Shown: positions 8,712 through 17,145 of the stretch, in pieces | Layout of the letters: every line of letters begins with the position of its first letter | Position numbering within the stretch: the stretch's first letter is position 1 | Origin: Pseudomonas sp. H3(2019) | GTDB lineage: Bacteria; Pseudomonadota; Gammaproteobacteria; Pseudomonadales; Pseudomonadaceae | Assembly (NCBI RefSeq): GCF_007713465.1 | Contig: NZ_VMSG01000006.1 | Location: forward strand, 163,673 to 227,672 | Direction: 5' to 3' | DNA length: 64,000 nt | Notes under the pieces: generated by a model | The model's database searches: none | Told to the model about the DNA's origin: nothing | The model's input: only the letters and a program-made list of their open reading frames with translations | Made by a program: the position numbers and the translations under genes

Positions 8712-8749
8712 TTCTAGCTCCTTGATATGTCGTAGGTTGCATCTGAAGT

Positions 8750-8769
8750 AACTGTATATATATACAGTT
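8750..8769. promoter_or_regulatory. Perfect consensus LexA (SOS) box
   Basis: A 20-bp perfect palindrome whose core CTGTATATATATACAG is identical to the enterobacterial SOS consensus and fits the Pseudomonas LexA motif CTG-N10-CAG with an AT-only spacer. It lies 38 bases upstream of the phospholipase ATG on the minus strand and overlaps the region of a candidate -10 hexamer (TGTATA, 17 bases after a TTGCAG at 8784-8789 read on the minus strand). LexA bound here should block transcription of the phospholipase unit until DNA damage. Confidence 0.85.
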
Positions 8770-8852
8770 GTTGTCGAGCATAGCTGCAAACTCTCCTACG
8801 TCAAGGAAGTGCTTTTTCTTGCCCGGATTTTCCATCTGGCGATGAAATGCAG

Positions 8853-8880
8853 TTGACGGTTATAGTTTAAGTTGTACGAT
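8853..8880 (+). promoter_or_regulatory. Candidate sigma-70 promoter of the hexarate operon
   Basis: TTGACG (8853-8858) and TACGAT (8875-8880) are separated by 16 bases and end 67 bases before the kdgD start. The -10 lies inside the palindrome at 8869-8892, so a repressor bound there would exclude RNA polymerase. Confidence 0.45.
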
Positions 8881-8892
8881 GACCTACAACTT
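8869..8892. promoter_or_regulatory. Candidate operator of the FadR/GntR regulator before kdgD
   Basis: Inverted repeat with perfect 8-bp arms AAGTTGTA and TACAACTT separated by 8 bases. The size and TTGTA...TACAA composition fit a FadR-subfamily site. The left half recurs in the promoter of the GntR gene at 5543-5552. Confidence 0.6.
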
Positions 8893-8947
8893 CGGCGAGA
8901 GCTGAACAGTTTTTCTCATCACAACGTGCGTCCAGGGTGTTCGAATA

Positions 8948-9859
8948 ATGAATCCACAAGAACTGAAGTCCATCCTCTCTTCCGGCTTGCTGTCCTTCCC
9001 GGTCACCGACTTCAATGCTCAGGGCGATTTCCATCGCGTGGGCTACATCAAACGTCTCGAATGGCTGGCCCCGTATGGCGCCTCGGCCTTGTTCGCCGCA
9101 GGCGGCACCGGTGAGTTCTTTTCCCTGGCGGCCAGCGAATATTCGGAAATCATCAAGACCGCGGTCGACACCTGCGCCAGCAGCGTGCCGATTCTGGCCG
9201 GTGTCGGTGGTTCTACCCGTCAGGCCATCGAATACGCTCAAGAAGCCGAGCGTCTGGGCGCCAAAGGCTTGCTGCTGCTGCCGCACTACTTGACTGAAGC
9301 CAGCCAGGACGGCGTTGCCGCTCACGTTGAAGCCGTGTGCAAATCGGTGAAGATCGGCGTGGTGGTTTACAACCGCAACGTCTGCCGCCTGACCGCGCCG
9401 CTGCTGGAACGCCTGGCTGAACGCTGCCCGAACCTGATCGGCTACAAGGATGGCCTGGGCGATATCGAGTTGATGGTGTCGATCCGTCGCCGTCTCGGTG
9501 ATCGCTTCAGCTACCTGGGTGGCCTGCCGACTGCCGAAGTCTATGCCGCGGCGTATAAGGCACTGGGCGTTCCGGTCTATTCCTCGGCGGTGTTCAACTT
9601 CCTGCCGAAAATGGCGATGGATTTCTACCACGCCATTGCACGTGACGATCACGCTAGCGTCGGCAAACTGATCGATGACTTCTTTCTGCCTTATCTGGAC
9701 ATCCGTAACCGCAAGTCGGGTTACGCGGTGAGCATCGTCAAGGCGGGCGCGAAAATCGCCGGCTACGATGCAGGCCCCGTACGGACCCCGCTGACTGACT
9801 TGACGCCAGAAGAGTTCGAAATGCTCGCGGCGTTGATGGACAAGCAAGGTGCGCAATAA
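8948..9859 (+). CDS. kdgD: 5-dehydro-4-deoxyglucarate dehydratase
   Basis: 303 residues, a full-length member of the DapA/NAL (TIM-barrel lyase) superfamily. The Schiff-base lysine is in [10 protein letters not shown] at about residue 167. The substrate-binding loop [14 protein letters not shown] and the tyrosine in VVVYNRN are characteristic of the KdgD branch. It dehydrates and decarboxylates 5-keto-4-deoxyglucarate to 2-oxoglutarate semialdehyde and CO2 in the cytosol. It is the first gene of the operon and feeds the dehydrogenase encoded next. The ribosome site (AGGGTG) is weak. An intrinsic terminator follows at 9878, so downstream genes may be expressed at a lower level. Confidence 0.93.
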   Translation: MNPQELKSILSSGLLSFPVTDFNAQGDFHRVGYIKRLEWLAPYGASALFAAGGTGEFFSLAASEYSEIIKTAVDTCASSVPILAGVGGSTRQAIEYAQEAERLGAKGLLLLPHYLTEASQDGVAAHVEAVCKSVKIGVVVYNRNVCRLTAPLLERLAERCPNLIGYKDGLGDIELMVSIRRRLGDRFSYLGGLPTAEVYAAAYKALGVPVYSSAVFNFLPKMAMDFYHAIARDDHASVGKLIDDFFLPYLDIRNRKSGYAVSIVKAGAKIAGYDAGPVRTPLTDLTPEEFEMLAALMDKQGAQ

Positions 9860-9877
9860 CCCGCTGAATCAACCAGG

Positions 9878-9902
9878 GCCGCTGAGCAATCGGCGGCTTT
9901 TT
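9878..9902 (+). terminator. Intrinsic terminator or attenuator after kdgD
   Basis: Eight-base-pair stem (GCCGCTGA with TCGGCGGC, one G-U pair) closed by a GCAA tetraloop and followed by TTTTTG. It lies between kdgD and the dehydrogenase gene of what looks like one operon, so partial read-through is likely. Confidence 0.7.
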
Positions 9903-9933
9903 GTGTAAGAACTTCTGTTAAGGGGAAAGCGCT

Positions 9934-11379
9934 GTGGCAGACGTAAAACGATTCGACAACTACATCGGCGGCCAATGGGTCGCGGGTGTCGAGTACTCGA
10001 CCAATATCAACCCGTCCGAGTTGTCCGATGTCATTGGCGAATACGCCAAGGCGGACCTGGCTCAGGTGAACGCCGCCATCGACGCCGCTCGTGCGGCATT
10101 TCCGGCCTGGTCGACCTCAGGCATTCAGGCACGCAGCGATGCGCTGGATAAAGTCGGCAGCGAAATCCTCGCGCGTCGCGAAGAACTCGGCACCTTGCTG
10201 GCGCGGGAAGAGGGCAAGACCCTGCCAGAGGCCATCGGTGAAGTGTCTCGTGCCGGCAACATCTTCAAGTTCTTCGCGGGTGAATGCCTGCGTTTGTCCG
10301 GCGATTACCTGCCGTCGGTGCGTCCTGGCGTCAACGTTGAAGTCACTCGCGAAGCCCTCGGTGTGGTCGGCTTGATCACCCCGTGGAACTTCCCGATTGC
10401 GATCCCGGCGTGGAAGATTGCCCCGGCATTGGCCTATGGCAACTGCGTGGTGCTGAAACCGGCGGAACTGGTACCAGGTTGCGCCTGGGCCCTGGCCGAA
10501 ATCATTGCCCGTGCCGGTTTCCCGGCCGGGGTGTTCAACCTGGTGATGGGCAGCGGTCGAGTGATCGGCGACGCGATGGTCAACAGCCCGAAAGTCGACG
10601 GCATCAGCTTCACCGGTTCCGTTGGTGTAGGGCGGCAGATCGCGGTCAACTGCGTGTCGCGTCAGGCCAAGGTGCAGTTGGAAATGGGCGGCAAGAACCC
10701 GCAGATCATTCTCGACGACGCCGACCTCAAGCAAGCCGTCGAACTGTCGGTGCAGAGTGCGTTTTATTCCACCGGCCAACGTTGCACGGCGTCGAGCCGC
10801 TTGATCGTCACCGCCGGGATTCACGACAAATTCGTCGAGGCCATGGCTGAGCGGATGAAGTCGATCAAGGTCGGGCATGCCTTGACGAGCGGCACCGACA
10901 TCGGTCCGGTGGTCTCGCAAGCGCAGCTGGAACAGGACCTGAAGTACATCGACATCGGCCAGAGCGAAGGTGCGCGACTGGTCAGCGGCGGAGGCCTGGT
11001 GACCTGCGACACCGAAGGCTATTACCTGGCGCCAACGCTGTTTGCCGACAGTGAGGCAGCCATGCGTATTAGCCGCGAAGAGATCTTCGGCCCGGTGGCG
11101 AACATTGTTCGGGTGGCCGATTACGACGCGGCGCTGGCGATGGCCAACGACACCGAATTCGGTTTGTCGGCGGGTATTGCCACCACCTCGTTGAAGTATG
11201 CCAACCACTTCAAACGCCACTCCCAGGCCGGGATGGTGATGGTCAATCTGCCGACCGCCGGTGTGGATTACCACGTGCCTTTTGGTGGCCGAAAAGGTTC
11301 ATCCTATGGATCGCGGGAGCAAGGTCGCTACGCGCAGGAGTTCTACACCGTGGTGAAGACTTCCTATGTAGGTTCGTAA
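9934..11379 (+). CDS. 2-oxoglutarate semialdehyde dehydrogenase (aldehyde dehydrogenase family)
   Basis: 481 residues from a GTG start at 9934, preceded by AAGGGGAAAG. The NAD(P)-binding segment LITPWNFPIAIPAWKIAPALAYGN, the general-base Glu at about 250 (QLEMGGKNP) and the catalytic Cys at about 284 (STGQRCTASSR) are all present, with FGPVANIVR and the GGRKGSSYGSREQGR end. Position behind kdgD identifies the substrate as 2-oxoglutarate semialdehyde, oxidised to 2-oxoglutarate for the TCA cycle. The same activity can serve arabinose and hydroxyproline pathways, but the neighbours favour hexarates. Confidence 0.92.
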   Translation: MADVKRFDNYIGGQWVAGVEYSTNINPSELSDVIGEYAKADLAQVNAAIDAARAAFPAWSTSGIQARSDALDKVGSEILARREELGTLLAREEGKTLPEAIGEVSRAGNIFKFFAGECLRLSGDYLPSVRPGVNVEVTREALGVVGLITPWNFPIAIPAWKIAPALAYGNCVVLKPAELVPGCAWALAEIIARAGFPAGVFNLVMGSGRVIGDAMVNSPKVDGISFTGSVGVGRQIAVNCVSRQAKVQLEMGGKNPQIILDDADLKQAVELSVQSAFYSTGQRCTASSRLIVTAGIHDKFVEAMAERMKSIKVGHALTSGTDIGPVVSQAQLEQDLKYIDIGQSEGARLVSGGGLVTCDTEGYYLAPTLFADSEAAMRISREEIFGPVANIVRVADYDAALAMANDTEFGLSAGIATTSLKYANHFKRHSQAGMVMVNLPTAGVDYHVPFGGRKGSSYGSREQGRYAQEFYTVVKTSYVGS

Positions 11380-11390
11380 CACGCAACACC

Positions 11391-11416
11391 GCGGTATCCG
11401 GTTTTACCGGATACCG
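11391..11416. other. Hairpin between dehydrogenase and transporter genes
   Basis: A perfect stem (CGGTATCCGG with CCGGATACCG) around a TTTTA loop, followed on the plus strand by a run of nine A. There is no T-run in the plus-strand direction, so it is not a normal terminator for this operon. It may be an RNA processing or stability element. Confidence 0.5.
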
Positions 11417-11466
11417 CCAAAAAAAATTCACCCGCGCATAAAAATAATCAGTGGGAGTACATCTAC

Positions 11467-12828
11467 ATGCAAGCGACCAAGCCGACCCACGTCCGCTATT
11501 TAATCCTGCTCATGCTGTTTCTGGTGACCACGATCAACTACGCCGACCGTGCCACCATTGCCATTGCGGGCTCCAGCCTGCAAAAGGACCTGGGCATCGA
11601 CGCCGTTACCCTCGGCTACATTTTCTCTGCATTCGGTTGGGCTTACGTCGCCGGTCAGATCCCCGGCGGCTGGCTGCTCGACCGCTTCGGTTCGAAAAAA
11701 GTCTATGCCCTGAGCATCTTCACCTGGTCGCTGTTCACCGTGCTGCAAGGCTATGTCGGTGAGTTCGGCGTCTCCACTGCCGTCGTCGCGCTGTTCATGT
11801 TGCGCTTTCTGGTGGGCCTGGCCGAAGCGCCATCCTTCCCCGGTAACGCACGCATCGTTGCGGCCTGGTTTCCAACCGCCGAACGGGGCACCGCTTCGGC
11901 GATCTTCAACTCGGCGCAATACTTCGCCACGGTGATCTTTGCGCCGCTGATGGGCTGGATCGTCTACACCTTCGGCTGGCAGCACGTGTTTATGGTGATG
12001 GGCGGGATTGGCATCGTGTTCTCGCTGATCTGGTTGAAAATTATCCACAGCCCGCGCCAGCACCCGATGATCAACGACGCCGAGTTCAAGCACATCGCCG
12101 ACAACGGCGGCCTGGTCGACATGGATCAGGACCAGGGCAAACGCAGCGACGGGCCGAAGTGGGATTACGTGCGCCAACTGCTGAGCAACCGCATGATGCT
12201 CGGCGTGTACCTGAGCCAGTACTGCATCAACGGCATCACCTATTTTTTCCTGACCTGGTTCCCGGTGTACCTGGTGCAGGAACGCGGCATGACCATTCTA
12301 AAGGCCGGTTTCATTGCCTCGCTGCCGGCCATCTGCGGGTTTATCGGTGGGGTGCTGGGCGGACTCATTTCCGACTATCTGCTGCGCAAGGGCCACTCGC
12401 TGACCTTCGCCCGCAAGGCGCCGATTATCGGTGGGCTGTTGCTGTCGACCAGCATCGTGGCCTGCAACTATGTGGACATCGAATGGATCGTCGTGGGCTT
12501 CATGGCCCTGGCCTTCTTCGGTAAAGGCGTGGGCGCATTGGGGTGGGCGGTGGTTTCCGACACCTCGCCAAAACAGATCGCGGGCTTGAGTGGCGGGCTG
12601 TTCAACATGTTCGGCAATATCGCGTCGATCACTACACCGATCGTGATTGGCTACATCATCAGTACCACCGGTTCGTTCAAATGGGCGCTGGTGTTTGTCG
12701 GCTGCAATGCGCTGGTCGCGGTGTTCAGCTACCTGGTGATCGTCGGCCCGATCAAGCGCGTGGTACTCAAGGAACCACCCGCCAATGGCTCCGAACTGAC
12801 TAACAAATTGTCTCAAGCGCATTCCTGA
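11467..12828 (+). CDS. gudP: MFS sugar-acid transporter, GudP/GarP-like
   Basis: 453 residues with twelve predicted membrane segments. The anion:cation symporter family pattern is clear: [22 protein letters not shown] near the N-terminus, [26 protein letters not shown] in the loop between helices 2 and 3, and [23 protein letters not shown]. It should import D-glucarate and/or galactarate across the inner membrane by proton symport. It starts 88 bases after the dehydrogenase and ends 12 bases before garD, consistent with one transcript. The symbol rests on family plus context; garP would be as reasonable. Confidence 0.88.
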   Translation: MQATKPTHVRYLILLMLFLVTTINYADRATIAIAGSSLQKDLGIDAVTLGYIFSAFGWAYVAGQIPGGWLLDRFGSKKVYALSIFTWSLFTVLQGYVGEFGVSTAVVALFMLRFLVGLAEAPSFPGNARIVAAWFPTAERGTASAIFNSAQYFATVIFAPLMGWIVYTFGWQHVFMVMGGIGIVFSLIWLKIIHSPRQHPMINDAEFKHIADNGGLVDMDQDQGKRSDGPKWDYVRQLLSNRMMLGVYLSQYCINGITYFFLTWFPVYLVQERGMTILKAGFIASLPAICGFIGGVLGGLISDYLLRKGHSLTFARKAPIIGGLLLSTSIVACNYVDIEWIVVGFMALAFFGKGVGALGWAVVSDTSPKQIAGLSGGLFNMFGNIASITTPIVIGYIISTTGSFKWALVFVGCNALVAVFSYLVIVGPIKRVVLKEPPANGSELTNKLSQAHS

Positions 12829-12839
12829 GGAGCGGCGTC

Positions 12840-14393
12840 ATGCAGTTGATTGAACATTCCGACTCGCCGCGCTACATCCGGCTGCACGAGCGCGACAACG
12901 TGGTGATTGTGGTCAATGACCAGGGGGTACCGGCCGGCACTGAATTCCCGGACGGCTTGGTGACGTTGGAGTTCGTACCGCAGAGCCACAAAGTAACGCT
13001 GGAGGATATCCCCGAGGGCGGCCAGGTGATCCGTTATGGTCAGACCATCGGTTACGCCTTGCAACCGATCCCGCGTGGCAGCTGGGTCAAGGAAGATCAA
13101 CTGCGCATGCCCACCGCGCCGCCGTTGGACAGCCTGCCGTTGTCCACCGAGGTGCCGGCCGCACAAGCGCCGCTGGAAGGCTTCACCTTCGAGGGTTATC
13201 GCAACGCCGACGGCACTGTCGGTACGCGCAACATTCTCGGGATCACCACCACCGTGCAATGCGTGACCGGGGTGCTCGACCATGCGGTCAAGCGCATCAA
13301 GGATGAGTTGCTGCCCAAGTACCCGCACGTCGATGACGTGATCGCGTTGACCCACAGTTACGGCTGCGGCGTGGCGATTACCGCCACCGACGCCTACATC
13401 CCGATCCGCACCGTGCGTAACCTGGCGCGCAACCCGAACCTGGGCGGCGAAGCATTGGTGATCAGTCTGGGCTGCGAGAAATTGCAGGCCGGGCAGGTGA
13501 TGCACGAGAACGACAGCTCGGTCGACCTCAGCGAGCCATGGTTGTATCGCTTGCAGGATGCCAGTCACGGTTTCAGCGAGATGATCGAACAGATCATGGC
13601 GTTGGCCGAAGTCCGTCTGAAGAAGCTTGACCAGCGTCGCCGCGAAACCGTGCCGGCGTCCGAGTTGATCCTCGGCATGCAGTGCGGTGGCAGTGATGCG
13701 TTTTCCGGAATCACCGCCAACCCGGCGCTGGGTTATGCCTCGGATTTGTTGCTAAGGGCCGGGGCGACGGTGATGTTTTCCGAAGTCACTGAAGTGCGCG
13801 ACGCGATCTATCTGCTGACTTCGCGGGCACAAACCAAGGAGGTCGCCCAGGAACTGGTGCGCGAAATGGATTGGTACGACCGCTACCTGGCCAAGGGCGA
13901 AGCGGATCGCAGCGCCAACACCACGCCGGGTAACAAGAAGGGCGGGTTGTCGAACATCGTGGAGAAATCCCTGGGCTCGATCGTCAAGTCCGGCAACAGC
14001 GCGATCAACGGCGTGCTCGGCCCGGGCGAACGGTTCAAGCGCAAAGGGCTGATTTTTTGCGCGACGCCGGCCAGTGATTTTGTCTGCGGCACCTTGCAGT
14101 TGGCGGCCGGCATGAACCTGCATGTATTCACCACCGGGCGCGGCACACCTTATGGCCTGGCGATGGCGCCGGTGGTCAAGGTCTCGACCCGAACCGAACT
14201 GGCCCAGCGCTGGCCGGACCTGATCGACATCGATGCCGGGCGGATTGCCACGGGGCGCGCATCCATCGAAGAGTTGGGCTGGGAGTTGTTTCACTTCTAT
14301 CTGGACGTGGCCAGCGGCAGGAAGCACACGTGGGCGGAGCAGCACAAACTGCACAATGACATTACCCTGTTCAACCCGGCGCCTATCACCTGA
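12840..14393 (+). CDS. garD: Galactarate dehydratase
   Basis: 517 residues, close to E. coli GarD (523). An N-terminal SAF-like domain (about 1-100) is joined by a linker to the UxaA/GarD catalytic region, with [37 protein letters not shown] and [21 protein letters not shown]. It dehydrates meso-galactarate to 5-keto-4-deoxygalactarate, the substrate of kdgD, using iron. It starts 12 bases after gudP with a GAGGAG ribosome site. No glucarate dehydratase (gudD) is visible in the window, so glucarate use would need a copy elsewhere. Confidence 0.93.
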   Translation: MQLIEHSDSPRYIRLHERDNVVIVVNDQGVPAGTEFPDGLVTLEFVPQSHKVTLEDIPEGGQVIRYGQTIGYALQPIPRGSWVKEDQLRMPTAPPLDSLPLSTEVPAAQAPLEGFTFEGYRNADGTVGTRNILGITTTVQCVTGVLDHAVKRIKDELLPKYPHVDDVIALTHSYGCGVAITATDAYIPIRTVRNLARNPNLGGEALVISLGCEKLQAGQVMHENDSSVDLSEPWLYRLQDASHGFSEMIEQIMALAEVRLKKLDQRRRETVPASELILGMQCGGSDAFSGITANPALGYASDLLLRAGATVMFSEVTEVRDAIYLLTSRAQTKEVAQELVREMDWYDRYLAKGEADRSANTTPGNKKGGLSNIVEKSLGSIVKSGNSAINGVLGPGERFKRKGLIFCATPASDFVCGTLQLAAGMNLHVFTTGRGTPYGLAMAPVVKVSTRTELAQRWPDLIDIDAGRIATGRASIEELGWELFHFYLDVASGRKHTWAEQHKLHNDITLFNPAPIT

Positions 14394-14401
14394 CCGCTGG
14401 T

Positions 14402-14432
14402 GATCGTTCCCACGCAGAGCGTGGGAACGATC
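14402..14432. repeat. REP palindrome, GTTCCCACGC family
   Basis: Arms GATCGTTCCCACGC and GCGTGGGAACGATC around AGA, 9 bases after the garD stop. It could also stabilise or end the operon transcript. Confidence 0.85.
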
Positions 14433-14501
14433 GGGTACGGAGTTGGTGGGAAAGTGGCTTATCATTAGCCTCCTAACGACGCCCCTCAAGGTTCACCCGG
14501 C

Positions 14502-15443
14502 ATGCTGGCAATCTTTTTCGAAACGCTGACCATCACCGCGCCAGTCTTTGCCATGTTGTTCTTGGGCGTTCTGCTCAAGCGCATCAACTGGATCAACGAC
14601 AACTTTATCCACACCGCCTCGGCACTGGTGTTCAACGTCACCATGCCGGCGCTGCTGTTTCTCGGGATCGTGCACGCCGACCTGCACGCGGCCTTGAAGC
14701 CGGCGCTGCTGATCTATTTCTCGCTGGCGACGTTGGCGTGTTTCGCCATTGCCTGGGGCTGGGCGATCTGGCGTTGCCCGCGCGAGGATCGCGGGATCTA
14801 CACCCAAGGCGCGTTTCGCGGCAATAACGGGGTCATCGGCCTGGCGCTGGCGGCGAGCATGTACGGCGCCTACGGGATTTCCCTCGGGGCGATTCTCGCG
14901 GCCCTGGTGATCCTGTTCTACAACACGCTGTCGACCATCGTGCTGGCGGTGTACAGCCCGGTGATCAAGTCCGATCCATGGAGCATCTGCAAAAGCGTAC
15001 TCAGCAATCCGTTGATCATCAGTGTGATATCTGCCGCGCCGTTCGCCTATTTCAAGATCGGCCTGCCCGGCTGGCTGGAGACGTCCGGCAACTACCTGGC
15101 GCAGATGACCCTGCCACTGGCGTTGATCTGCATTGGCGGCACGCTGTCGCTGGCGGCGTTGCGCAAGAGCGGTGACCTGGCGTTGAGTTCAAGTCTGCTG
15201 AAGATGGTCGGCTTGCCGATTTTGGCCACGCTGGGGGCCTGGCTCTGGGGTTTTCGCGGTCCCGAGTTGGGGATTTTGTTCCTGTACTTCGGCAGTCCGA
15301 CCGCCGCCGCCAGTTTTGTCATGGCCCGGGCGGCCAATGGCAACCATGAACTGGCGGCAGCGATCATCGTCATCACCACGTTGATGGCGGCGGTCACCAC
15401 CAACCTCGGGATCTTTGTGTTGCAGTGGGGTGGGTGGATCTAG
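14502..15443 (+). CDS. AEC (auxin efflux carrier) family transporter
   Basis: 313 residues with about ten membrane segments in two five-helix halves. Family features include the N-terminal PVFAMLFLGVLLKRINWI, then FNVTMPALLFLGI, then QGAFRGNNGVIGLALAASMYG, then a C-terminal FLYFGSPTAAASFVMARAANGN. AEC members move organic acids such as malate, malonate or auxin-like molecules by a secondary mechanism. It has its own promoter space after the garD REP. The substrate is not clear; its position might suggest a carboxylate. Confidence 0.88.
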   Translation: MLAIFFETLTITAPVFAMLFLGVLLKRINWINDNFIHTASALVFNVTMPALLFLGIVHADLHAALKPALLIYFSLATLACFAIAWGWAIWRCPREDRGIYTQGAFRGNNGVIGLALAASMYGAYGISLGAILAALVILFYNTLSTIVLAVYSPVIKSDPWSICKSVLSNPLIISVISAAPFAYFKIGLPGWLETSGNYLAQMTLPLALICIGGTLSLAALRKSGDLALSSSLLKMVGLPILATLGAWLWGFRGPELGILFLYFGSPTAAASFVMARAANGNHELAAAIIVITTLMAAVTTNLGIFVLQWGGWI

Positions 15444-15501
15444 GTTTGGGAATTGCAGTGTGCTTCGAGGCCACTCGGTTTGCTGGCGTCGGGTCTGTCG
15501 G

Positions 15502-16572
15502 TCATGGCGATTCCCTCTTGTTGTGTTGGCGGCGCCAGGCGCGCAGTGACGTAAACAGCAAAAACGCCACCAGCGCCGGCAGGACGAAAAACAGCATCAG
15601 GTGTTCAAGCTTGCCGGCCAGTGGCATGCCTGTGGTAAACGACACGACATGCAGCCCATACGCCAGGTACAAGGCCAGAAACAGCAGGCCTTCGGCGCGG
15701 GTGATTCGATAGCCTGAATAGAACATCGGCAAACACAGCACGCTGACCGCCAGCAGCACCGGCAAGTCGAAATCCAGTGCGTTGGGCGATACCGACAGCG
15801 GCGTCGGCGCGACCAGGGCGGTGACGCCCAGCACACCCAGCAAGTTGAACAGATTGCTGCCGACCACGTTGCCCACGGCGATGTCGCGCTGACCACGCAG
15901 GGCGGCGATCAGCGAGGTGGCCAGTTCCGGCAGCGACGTGCTGACGGCAATGATGGTCAAACCGATGATGCGTTCTGACAGGCCGAGGTTCGTCGCCACT
16001 TCGACCGCTGCGCTGAGCAGTAGATGCCCGGCAAACACCAGCAGTGCCAGCCCCGAGAGCATCAGCAACAGGCTGCTCAACCACGGCGCGCCGGAGGTGT
16101 TGTCGCCGTCCGCCGAAGTGGTGTGCGGGCGCACCGAGTGCCGTGACTGATGCAGCAACAACCCGAGGTAAAGCGCCAGAGCGGCTAACAGGATCGTGCC
16201 GTCGAGCGGCGTCAGTCGTTCATTCCAGGCGAGGGCGAACACCAGCAGGCTGGCGCCGATCATCACCGGGATATCCATGCGCACCAATTGCCGAGAGACC
16301 CGCAACGGGATGATCAGCGCCGAGAGTCCGAGGGTGACCAGGATGTTGAAGATGTTGCTGCCAATCACGCTACCGACGGCGATGTCGGTGTTTTGCATCA
16401 GGGTCGCTTGCAGGCTGACCGCCATTTGCGGCGCGCTGCTGCCGAGGGCCACGACGGTCAGGCCGATAATCAGCGGGCGCACCTTCAAGCGTGCGGCCAG
16501 GCGCACGGCGGCGCGGACCAGTAACTCGGCGCCGGCGATCAGCAGTACCAGGCCACCGAACAGTTGAATCAT
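15502..16572 (-). CDS. Calcium/sodium (cation/H+) antiporter of the CaCA family, YrbG-like
   Basis: 356 residues with about ten membrane segments and two inverted Na_Ca_ex repeats. The alpha-repeat motifs are visible twice: GLTVVALGSSAPQMAVS with GSNIFNILVTLGLSALI, and GLTIIAVSTSLPELATS with GSNLFNLLGVLGVTALV. This is an inner-membrane K+-independent Na+/Ca2+ exchanger type. The first motif has Gln in place of the usual acidic Glu (SSAPQ versus STSLPE in the second), which may alter ion coupling. It stands alone and converges with the AEC gene. Confidence 0.88.
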   Translation of the reverse strand: MIQLFGGLVLLIAGAELLVRAAVRLAARLKVRPLIIGLTVVALGSSAPQMAVSLQATLMQNTDIAVGSVIGSNIFNILVTLGLSALIIPLRVSRQLVRMDIPVMIGASLLVFALAWNERLTPLDGTILLAALALYLGLLLHQSRHSVRPHTTSADGDNTSGAPWLSSLLLMLSGLALLVFAGHLLLSAAVEVATNLGLSERIIGLTIIAVSTSLPELATSLIAALRGQRDIAVGNVVGSNLFNLLGVLGVTALVAPTPLSVSPNALDFDLPVLLAVSVLCLPMFYSGYRITRAEGLLFLALYLAYGLHVVSFTTGMPLAGKLEHLMLFFVLPALVAFLLFTSLRAWRRQHNKRESP

Positions 16573-16622
16573 GCTGAGCAGTGGTAAATCGGCAAGTCCG
16601 AAAATAATCGGTGCTCCGTCTG

Positions 16623-16997
16623 TCAGTCGTCGAGGGATTGCACGCGAACCCGCGCAGTGCCACTACCCAGCATGCCCAACCGCTGGGCCGCTTCGCGAGA
16701 CAGATCGATCAGGCGTCCACGGGTGTGCGGTCCGCGATCGTTGATACGCACGACACAGGATTTGTCGTTGTTCAGGTTGGTGACCTTCACCCGGGTGCCA
16801 AATGGTAACTGGCGATGGGCAGCGGTCAGGGAATTGGCGTTGAAACGCTCGCCACTGGCGGTGCGTTTACCCTGGTGTTTGGCACCGTAGTACGAGGCCA
16901 CGCCGGTCTTGTCGTAGCCGTGTGGATCGATGACATCCGTGCTGGCGCAACCGGCCAGCAGAGAGAGCAGGGCGCAGGCGCCAAGTAAACGTTTCAT
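16623..16997 (-). CDS. RlpA-like lipoprotein with double-psi beta-barrel domain
   Basis: 124 residues. Lipoprotein signal MKRLLGACALLSLLAGCAS with the lipobox LAGC. The rest is the DPBB domain: GVASYYGAKHQGKRTASGERFN, then FGTRVKVTNLNN, then VVRINDRGPHTRGRLIDLSREAAQRLGM. These match RlpA, a septal lytic transglycosylase in Pseudomonas. The SPOR domain that targets RlpA to denuded glycan is missing, and the length is about a third of RlpA. It is therefore a short paralogue of the RlpA family and not RlpA itself. Confidence 0.88.
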   Translation of the reverse strand: MKRLLGACALLSLLAGCASTDVIDPHGYDKTGVASYYGAKHQGKRTASGERFNANSLTAAHRQLPFGTRVKVTNLNNDKSCVVRINDRGPHTRGRLIDLSREAAQRLGMLGSGTARVRVQSLDD

Positions 16998-17018
16998 TAA
17001 TGGTGTCCCCGTAACAAA

Positions 17019-17107
17019 TGTGGGAGCGAGCTTGCTCGCGATAGCGTCCTGACAGTCAACTCGTTGTTGAATGCCGAGCCGCTATCGCGAGCAAGCTCGC
17101 TCCCACA
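17019..17107. repeat. REPIN-like inverted repeat, GTGGGAGCGAGC family
   Basis: Two perfect 28-base arms (TGTGGGAGCGAGCTTGCTCG... and its complement) flank a spacer of 33 bases, 22 bases upstream of the RlpA-like gene start. This is a second, distinct palindrome family from the GTTCCCACGC one. Confidence 0.85.
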
Positions 17108-17145
17108 GGGATTTGAGCCAGGTTTGAATGCTGGCTCCATTGCAA

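Noticed and set aside
8712..8789. 26-codon N-terminal extension of the phospholipase
   Set aside because: It would run through the LexA box and promoter. The ATG at 8711 has an AAGGAG site.
11391..11416. Hairpin after the semialdehyde dehydrogenase as an operon terminator
   Set aside because: On the coding strand the stem is followed by A residues, not T.
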